This document shows positions 42,385 to 47,341 of a stretch of DNA of 47,341 nt, in pieces (within the stretch, counting starts at the first letter, position 1; each line of letters starts with the position of its first letter). The stretch covers positions 1-47,341 of the forward strand of contig UQVK01000020.1 of assembly GCA_900544445.1 (NCBI GenBank). Reading direction: 5' to 3'. The DNA comes from an uncultured Lachnospiraceae bacterium (GTDB taxonomy: Bacteria > Bacillota > Clostridia > Lachnospirales > Lachnospiraceae). Under the pieces are notes generated by a model. That model was not told where the DNA came from, searched no databases, and saw nothing but the letters and a program-made list of their open reading frames with translations. The position numbers and the translations under genes are program-made.

Positions 42385-43863
42385 TCACTTCCCTTGTCCC
42401 TTTATTCCAAGCCTGATATACTGTTCCTCCGGCGCTTCATTTTCCTCCATCCGTTCCTTTATCTGTTCAGTCAGTCTCTTTTCCGTTTCTTCATAGTGTA
42501 TCGGAGACTGCTGAAAGGGATCTGTCTGCAGATCATATAACAGATTCCCAAATCCATAGGCCCGGTCAGATCCCCGCTGCGGTATCTTCATCACCCGGCA
42601 TTCCTTCATATGTGGAAAACCGTCCACAAGTTCCACCTGTCTCAGTTCCTCCGCAGAAAACATATTTCTCATATGACACGGCATCAGGGTATATGAATAT
42701 AACGGTCCGTTTTCCGGCATCGCGGGCGCTTTCATATATACATATCTGCCGTCCGTGATATTCACATGTCCCCCGTATACGCCAAAAAGCGCAGTATCTC
42801 TGACAGGCGTATCGTCCCTTATCACAGGCAGAAGATTTCTTCCGTCCATAAATTCCGGAGAGCTTATTTGGAAAAAGTCAGCCAGCGTCGGCGCGATATC
42901 CACAGTCTGTGCCAGCACGTTTCTTCTCTGATTCCTGCACTCCGGGAATCTCGGATCATAAATGAAGAAGGGAATGTGTGAGATTTCTTCAAACACGGGC
43001 TGTACATTTTTACCCATCCACTCCTTTTCTCCCAGCATGAAACCATGATCCGTATTGACGATCAGTAGCGTATCTCTCCACAGATTCAGTTCATCCATGA
43101 TATCCAGAAGCTTTCCCAGATAGTGATCGCACATGCTCATAAGAGCCGCATACTCATAACGGATATGCCGGGTTACTTCTTCTCCGTACCTGTTCTCTCC
43201 ATAATCCGGCCAGTCCATATTGGGTCCGTGGTAATCATCCGGATACAACTTCTGATAAGCCTGCAGGGTAAAAAAAGGCTCATGCGGATCAAACGCCTCT
43301 ATCTGAAGAAACCATCCATCCTCCCGCGCATTTCTCCGGATAAAGTCCAGACCGCAGTCAAATGTCTTCTTCTGCGGCATGTCTTCCTCTTTTTTCAGGA
43401 ATCCCCGGTTAATCCATTCATGCCTCCAGTTCTGGGTATTCTTTCTGCCGGAAAGCGTCTCCGGGATTTCCGGCCACGCCGCCTGTCCCTTCCAGGCATC
43501 TCCCTGCTGGCCCCGAATCATCTCATAACTGTCAAACCGGGTCAGATACCCTCCTCCGCCATCCTCCCAGTAGTGAAAATGATCTGTCGCTATATGCGTA
43601 TAAATTCCCGCTTCCCTCATTCTCACTATCACGGAGTCATCATATGGCTGCAAAGGGGACCATGCCGTATGAAGGAAATTATAACGGCCTGTATGCAGTT
43701 CCCTTCGGGCTGGCATACAGGGAAGGCTTCCTGCGTAAAAACGTTCAAATGTCAATGTTCTTTCCGCAAGTCTCCGAAAATTAGGCATGATAGTCCAGGC
43801 ACAACCATAATTGGGAAGGAAATGCCTGTTTAGAGAATCAAACATCATCATAACCGCTCTCAT
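42385..43863 (-). CDS. Sulfatase, Cys-type
   Basis: A 492-residue member of the sulfatase/alkaline phosphatase superfamily. The signature is C49-M-P-A-R in SLPCMPARRELHTGR; Cys would be converted to formylglycine, in anaerobes by anSME, which is not in this window. Metal ligands fit D9 in MMMFDSLNR and the pair in IVNTDHGFMLGEKEW. There is no signal peptide, so it acts in the cytoplasm on imported sugars or is exported in another way. The ATG at 43863 has AAGGAG 9 nt upstream. It has its own promoter with the shared 18-bp element. Some proteins of this fold act on phosphate or phosphonate esters, so the sulfate specificity is likely but not shown. Confidence 0.9.
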   Translation of the reverse strand: MRAVMMMFDSLNRHFLPNYGCAWTIMPNFRRLAERTLTFERFYAGSLPCMPARRELHTGRYNFLHTAWSPLQPYDDSVIVRMREAGIYTHIATDHFHYWEDGGGGYLTRFDSYEMIRGQQGDAWKGQAAWPEIPETLSGRKNTQNWRHEWINRGFLKKEEDMPQKKTFDCGLDFIRRNAREDGWFLQIEAFDPHEPFFTLQAYQKLYPDDYHGPNMDWPDYGENRYGEEVTRHIRYEYAALMSMCDHYLGKLLDIMDELNLWRDTLLIVNTDHGFMLGEKEWMGKNVQPVFEEISHIPFFIYDPRFPECRNQRRNVLAQTVDIAPTLADFFQISSPEFMDGRNLLPVIRDDTPVRDTALFGVYGGHVNITDGRYVYMKAPAMPENGPLYSYTLMPCHMRNMFSAEELRQVELVDGFPHMKECRVMKIPQRGSDRAYGFGNLLYDLQTDPFQQSPIHYEETEKRLTEQIKERMEENEAPEEQYIRLGIKGQGK

Positions 43864-43907
43864 AACCCGTCTCCTTTTCCGCTGTTCCAGACAAACTGTT
43901 ATTATTA

Positions 43908-43951
43908 AGTATACCTCCATATAATTCTGAAAAATATCTCTGATTCTTGAA
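43908..43951 (-). promoter_or_regulatory. Shared operator and promoter of the sulfatase gene
   Basis: On the minus strand TTCAAGAATCAGAGATAT begins at 43951, and TATACT (43913-43908) follows 38 bp from its first base. The leader is about 38 nt. It matches the importer promoter at 40126-40169 in 17 of 18 bases and in spacing. Confidence 0.68.
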
Positions 43952-43970
43952 GAATTTATTCCTTCTTTGC

Positions 43971-44021
43971 AAAAACAGGAGACAGCCGTCCTGTTCCCGC
44001 AAAAATCAGGCGGCTGTCTCC
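43971..44021 (-). terminator. Terminator after the membrane-protein operon
   Basis: On the minus strand GGAGACAGCCG (44021-44011) pairs perfectly with CGGCTGTCTCC (43988-43978), then TGTTTTT follows. It lies 25 bp after the stop at 44047 and separates that operon from the sulfatase gene. Confidence 0.8.
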
Positions 44022-44046
44022 ATCGCTTATTATCCACAGTGCCCTG

Positions 44047-44814
44047 TCAACCGGTCACCGTCTTATAAATCGGCACATCCACGTTCCGGAACACATCATA
44101 GCCGCCGATTTCTCCGATTTTTTCCAGCCCGCATTCTGACGGCTCCCCTTCCACAGGCTTCGCCTTATTCAGAATCAGGTACTGAATTCCATAATCATCC
44201 AGCAGCTGGGCGACCAGATCAATATGAATGGTTTCCGCCTCCATCAGCGCGTAAATGGGATGCTCCGTGTGATCCCAGCTCGCCACCAGCATATCGCGGC
44301 CATAGGGCATCTGGATTTCCGAGGTGTACTGCCTGATATACTGGACCAGTTCTGAGGGGAACACGGCCCAGACCCGTTCCTCATCCTCTGCCGGCATGAT
44401 CAGATCACAGATTGCCGGCACCTCCGCCGGAAGATGGTAGCGGTTTTCCGCCTTCGATACATTCACATTGCCGTATACATAGCTGCCGCCCAGAATACAC
44501 ACTGCGGCAAGCGCCACAAGACCGATTCTCGTATGTCTCCCGATCAGCTTCACCCCGGCATATGCGGTAACCGCCGTCATGGGGAGGAGCCACAGGATAC
44601 GATAATAGGTTCCCGCCTCTTCCACTCTGTCCATCACCATTTTGAACAGCGGAATAAAAAACAGAATCAGCGTCACCAGGGAAGTTTCTGCCAGAATCAG
44701 ACGCACTCTCCTGTCTTTTTCCGTTGCCAGCAGATAGATCAGCGCTGCAAGAAAGAGAAAAGGATAGATACCGTTTCCGCAGTAGTCCATAAATATTGTC
44801 AGGATTTCTCTCAT
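44047..44814 (-). CDS. Polytopic membrane protein with C-terminal soluble domain
   Basis: A 255-residue protein with about four predicted spans (YPFLFLAALIYLLA, VTLILFFIPLFKMV, ILWLLPMTAVTAYAGVKLI, IGLVALAAVCILGGSYVYG) and a soluble C-terminal domain of about 130 residues (ERVWAVFPSELVQYIRQYTS, YGIQYLILNKAKPVEGEP). The layout resembles the back half of a GT-C-like or DUF6077-like membrane protein. The ATG at 44814 has GGAG 5 nt upstream. It lies only 81 bp after the polytopic protein at 44896, which looks like the matching front half. I do not recognise a proven function; assembly of a surface glycan is the likeliest setting. Confidence 0.7.
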   Translation of the reverse strand: MREILTIFMDYCGNGIYPFLFLAALIYLLATEKDRRVRLILAETSLVTLILFFIPLFKMVMDRVEEAGTYYRILWLLPMTAVTAYAGVKLIGRHTRIGLVALAAVCILGGSYVYGNVNVSKAENRYHLPAEVPAICDLIMPAEDEERVWAVFPSELVQYIRQYTSEIQMPYGRDMLVASWDHTEHPIYALMEAETIHIDLVAQLLDDYGIQYLILNKAKPVEGEPSECGLEKIGEIGGYDVFRNVDVPIYKTVTG

Positions 44815-44829
44815 GAACACTCCATTTCC

Positions 44830-44860
44830 GCGCAGCGGCCTTTCACTACGGCCTTTGCGC
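44830..44860 (-). other. Hairpin between the two membrane-protein halves
   Basis: GCGCA (44830-44834) pairs with TGCGC (44856-44860), with GGCC/GGCC inside. It lies directly before the GGAG of the gene at 44814. The 81-bp gap shows no other feature. Confidence 0.5.
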
Positions 44861-44895
44861 CATACGACTTCGCAGCGCCTGCAGGGACGTCCGCA

Positions 44896-46059
44896 TCACA
44901 GGAAAACCACCGCTGCATAGATGCCGAGGTAGACAAGCCCCGGCAGGCATGTCGCAGCAAGAGGGATCAGACGGCCGGGGCGTTTCTGTCTGACAGCCAT
45001 CACGAGTCCGGCAATGGCGATGAAAAGCCCCAGCAGGAAAGCTCCCATCGTGGTCGCCATGGCTGCCGTCACGTTATTAGCCGCCATCAGAAGCCACCAG
45101 CCCGCCTGCTTTTTTCCTTTCTGTTCTCCGTCCGCTCCCGTTTCCCACAGCCGCAGAAGGCTCCACACAGCAGTGAGAAGTACAAAGTTGCAAAGAACGG
45201 ATTTTCCCTGCCAGGTCCGCATCAGGAAAAAGGTTGCATTCGTATAGATCGAGGTATTGCCGAAAATCTGAAGCAGGCTCACCAGGATCAGAAATACCGC
45301 CGTTTTCCGAAACGCTCCTTTAAAAAGCCGCATGCCGATCCGGTAATAGACCAGATAGGTGAGGGGAATCAATATAAGCGGCAGCACGCTGTGGGCGATG
45401 ATGGCCGGATGAATCCCGGTCACCCTTGCCAGATAGGCCTCCCAGATGGGGAGCGACGCCAGCGCGTGCCGGATATCCAGCGAGGTGCTCAGTCCTGTAT
45501 AGGGCAGAATCCGGTAAAGCACATCCGTCTGCTCCGCGATGACGGACTGCGCCACATAATAGGCGTCGTCCCCGTCAAAAAACTCATGGGTATAGGCCAT
45601 ATACATCTGAAACAGGATCAGACCGACGGCAATCACCCAGTAAAGCGCTGTTTCCACGGACGGCCTTTTCCTTTTTACAATCCATGTACGCGCATCCACA
45701 GCCATTCCGCGCAGTACGGGGAAACCGAATATCAGTCCCGCAGCGGATAATACCGCAAGCAGAATGGAATAGATGGTTACAATTCTTGGGAATCCCCAGG
45801 TTTCAAAAAGAATGACCGGCACAGCCACAATCTGAAACACCGCCAGCACAATCACAAAACCGGCCGCGTAAACGGCTGCCGGACAGACGCTCACAGGAGT
45901 TCGTTCCAGGAAAATTCTTCGGATCCCCGCCTTCTTATTTTCTTCGGCCCGTTCTTCATGCCAGGCTATCTTTTCTCCCGGCATGGCAAGTGCCGGAAGC
46001 AGCCCGATGCAGAAGGGAGCTGCAATCAGAACGGCAAACGCCGCCAACAGTTCAGCCAT
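44896..46059 (-). CDS. Polytopic membrane protein, possibly GT-C-like
   Basis: A 387-residue protein with about nine predicted spans. A loop after the fourth span carries HEFFDGDDAYYVAQSVIAEQ, an acidic DGDD motif like those of GT-C glycosyltransferases that use lipid-linked donors. Others are LDIRHALASLPIWEAYLARV and LMAANNVTAAMATTMGAFLL. It ends abruptly at the end of a span (YLGIYAAVVFL). With the next gene it would make a protein of about 640 residues with 12-13 spans and a soluble tail. GGAGG precedes the ATG. My family assignment (DUF6077-like) is from memory and weak. Confidence 0.72.
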   Translation of the reverse strand: MAELLAAFAVLIAAPFCIGLLPALAMPGEKIAWHEERAEENKKAGIRRIFLERTPVSVCPAAVYAAGFVIVLAVFQIVAVPVILFETWGFPRIVTIYSILLAVLSAAGLIFGFPVLRGMAVDARTWIVKRKRPSVETALYWVIAVGLILFQMYMAYTHEFFDGDDAYYVAQSVIAEQTDVLYRILPYTGLSTSLDIRHALASLPIWEAYLARVTGIHPAIIAHSVLPLILIPLTYLVYYRIGMRLFKGAFRKTAVFLILVSLLQIFGNTSIYTNATFFLMRTWQGKSVLCNFVLLTAVWSLLRLWETGADGEQKGKKQAGWWLLMAANNVTAAMATTMGAFLLGLFIAIAGLVMAVRQKRPGRLIPLAATCLPGLVYLGIYAAVVFL

Positions 46060-46076
46060 CTGTTCTTTCCTCCATC

Positions 46077-46100
46077 CCGGAAGCTCTGCAACGGTTCCGG
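46077..46100 (-). other. Hairpin before the ribosome binding site of the gene at 46059
   Basis: CCGGAA (46077-46082) pairs with TTCCGG (46095-46100) around a 12-nt loop, directly upstream of GGATGGAGG. Confidence 0.5.
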
Positions 46101-46137
46101 TCTTTCCGGACTGTCACAAAAGCCTTCCTTTCAGTAT

Positions 46138-47199
46138 TTATTCATACCAGTTGTCGTAAATCGCTTCGTAATCATAGGTTGAGGCCAGTTCCGCCAGATC
46201 GGCAAAAACCTCCTCATAATTTTCCATCGTCAGCTCACATTCCCCGCTTGCAAAGCATTCCACAATATAGCGGCAGACGTCCGCATGATAGTGGGTGTAG
46301 TCCGCGTAATTGTTCAGGTCACAGACAATATCCCTCTGATTCTGGAAGCAGAACATGCGGACATTATCATAAGAAAGAAGGCGTTCGGTCACGTATTTGA
46401 GCTCCGCGATTTCCGCATCCAGCTGCTTCTGACGCATCACGTCGTTCCAGTAAAGGATGCTGTAGGGCGGGTAAAAGAAAATGAATTCCGTTTCCGGATG
46501 CGCTTCAATATAGGGGCAGATATTCTGATCCAGGTTTGCCGCCGTGCCGGAAAGGAACAGGTCCTCCGGCATTTCTTCGTCTGCCTCTTCCGCGGGCGTA
46601 TAATACATCAGCACGTTTGCCTTGGTATAATACTGATCCGTCCACCAGGGCTTGTAAAGCTGGGTCCAGTCCGTCCGTTCGGTGGGATCTGCCAGAGGCT
46701 TCAGAATGTAGTTGAGCAGGACATCCTTATTGAAAACGTACTGGATGTTGTTAAAAGGATTTTTGTCGTACAGGTATTCCGGAATGGGGAATTTGGTCTC
46801 CTCCGTTCCTGCGGACAGGGTGTTCTGGTCCAGGGCCATAAAGATGGTCTTCACGGTGTCCTGTTTTGCGTCAAAAATGATGTCCATGATGTTGGCTTCG
46901 TCCTTTGGGAGGGCGCCGTTGTAGCTGAGCTTTACGGTGTTGAGGTTCAGGACCTCTCCGAACCAGTCGGTGTCAAAGCTGGCCGTCATGGAGGAGCCGA
47001 GAAGGACGCTGTCGTAGTCCAGGTGTCTGGCCATTCCCGGGTTCTGGGAAAGCTGGTTGTCCACCTTGTAGGGGTAGCCCGGGAGTGGAGCGTGGTATTG
47101 GAAGAACGGGTCTACTGTGAGGACCAGGGCGGTTATGGCCAGCAGGGCTGTGATGAGGGCTGCGAAGAAAAGGAGCAGCCATTTTTTGTATTGGTTCAT
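46138..47199 (-). CDS. Secreted/membrane-anchored SGNH (DltD/AlgX-like) protein
   Basis: A 353-residue protein with one N-terminal transmembrane segment (about 7-29) and an extracytoplasmic domain. Block I reads DSVLLGSSMTASFDTDWF, with the serine nucleophile at S69 or S70. Block V reads DYTHYHADV (D300, H303). FIFFYPPYSILYWNDVMRQK fits the middle of the fold. Proteins of this type help O-acetylate or O-acylate surface glycans together with an MBOAT partner, which may lie beyond the window. AGGAG precedes the ATG. The upstream gap holds a duplicated hairpin that runs to the window edge. The membrane proteins at 44047-46059 follow in the same direction. Confidence 0.78.
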   Translation of the reverse strand: MNQYKKWLLLFFAALITALLAITALVLTVDPFFQYHAPLPGYPYKVDNQLSQNPGMARHLDYDSVLLGSSMTASFDTDWFGEVLNLNTVKLSYNGALPKDEANIMDIIFDAKQDTVKTIFMALDQNTLSAGTEETKFPIPEYLYDKNPFNNIQYVFNKDVLLNYILKPLADPTERTDWTQLYKPWWTDQYYTKANVLMYYTPAEEADEEMPEDLFLSGTAANLDQNICPYIEAHPETEFIFFYPPYSILYWNDVMRQKQLDAEIAELKYVTERLLSYDNVRMFCFQNQRDIVCDLNNYADYTHYHADVCRYIVECFASGECELTMENYEEVFADLAELASTYDYEAIYDNWYE

Positions 47200-47238
47200 G
47201 TTGTTCTCCTGAATGAAAGAAGGGGGCGGGACGTTGTG

Positions 47239-47341
47239 GAGGGCGGGATGCGGCTTCGCCTGTCCCGCCGGCGGGGGTGGGAGGAGTTCCTTTCGCCGGT
47301 TCGCTGTGAGGGCGGGATGCGGCTTCGCCTGTCCCGCCGGC
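47239..47341. repeat. 34-bp direct duplication of a hairpin at the window edge
   Basis: An identical 34-bp sequence stands at 47239-47272 and 47308-47341, the last base of the window. Each copy has the stem GGCGGGA/TCCCGCC with GCG/CGC inside. On the minus strand both lie upstream of the SGNH gene. More copies may follow outside. Confidence 0.85.

Overview
The window looks like chromosome from a Gram-positive gut anaerobe of the Lachnospiraceae (Bacillota). The reasons are YesN/YesM-style two-component genes, a membrane-bound AraC regulator, an Lpl/Ytc-type sugar importer without its own ATPase, Cys-type sulfatases, an LCP ligase, and mid-GC genes with strong AGGAGG ribosome binding sites. 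The genus is an inference. I see no tRNA, rRNA, CRISPR array, transposase or phage gene.

Left edge (1-4456, + strand): an operon of an AraC-type response regulator, a sensor-like protein with no kinase domain, and a YesM-type histidine kinase. It ends in a hairpin facing a convergent HtrA-type protease (4469-6403), behind which lie glmS and a lone glycosyltransferase.

Middle (9.5-28.4 kb, - strand): a cell-surface polysaccharide cluster read right to left. In order it encodes rmlB, rmlA and rmlC (dTDP-sugar supply; rmlD is absent), an ABC exporter (wzm, and wzt with a C-terminal glycan-binding type extension), a fused methyltransferase/kinase-like protein, two large two-domain glycosyltransferases, phosphoglucomutase, two more glycosyltransferases, a polyprenyl-phosphate sugar-1-phosphate transferase and an LCP attachment enzyme. 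A strong terminator closes it at 9418-9445. The set fits an ABC-transporter-dependent glycan built on undecaprenyl phosphate, possibly capped at its end, exported, and fixed to the wall. Just upstream is a 1204-residue membrane-anchored GH25 muramidase with Ig-like repeats (28462-32076).

32.4-35.0 kb: a zinc-ribbon protein, a pair of small EamA/SMR-type membrane proteins and a membrane-anchored SGNH-like protein.

35.0-43.9 kb (- strand): a locus for uptake of a sulfated or otherwise substituted glycan. It has two sulfatases (one broken by a single in-frame TGA), a solute-binding lipoprotein, two permeases and a transmembrane AraC regulator. The two likely operon heads share an 18-bp element at the same distance from their -10 boxes.

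44.0-47.3 kb (- strand): two polytopic membrane proteins that may once have been one gene, and a secreted SGNH/DltD-like protein, probably another surface-glycan locus running off the right edge.

The most unusual layer is non-coding. Many intergenic gaps carry perfect or near-perfect hairpins, often directly before a Shine-Dalgarno. Four gaps carry direct duplications of 29-38 bp. Two gaps carry 181-194-bp multi-branched elements closed by terminal inverted repeats.
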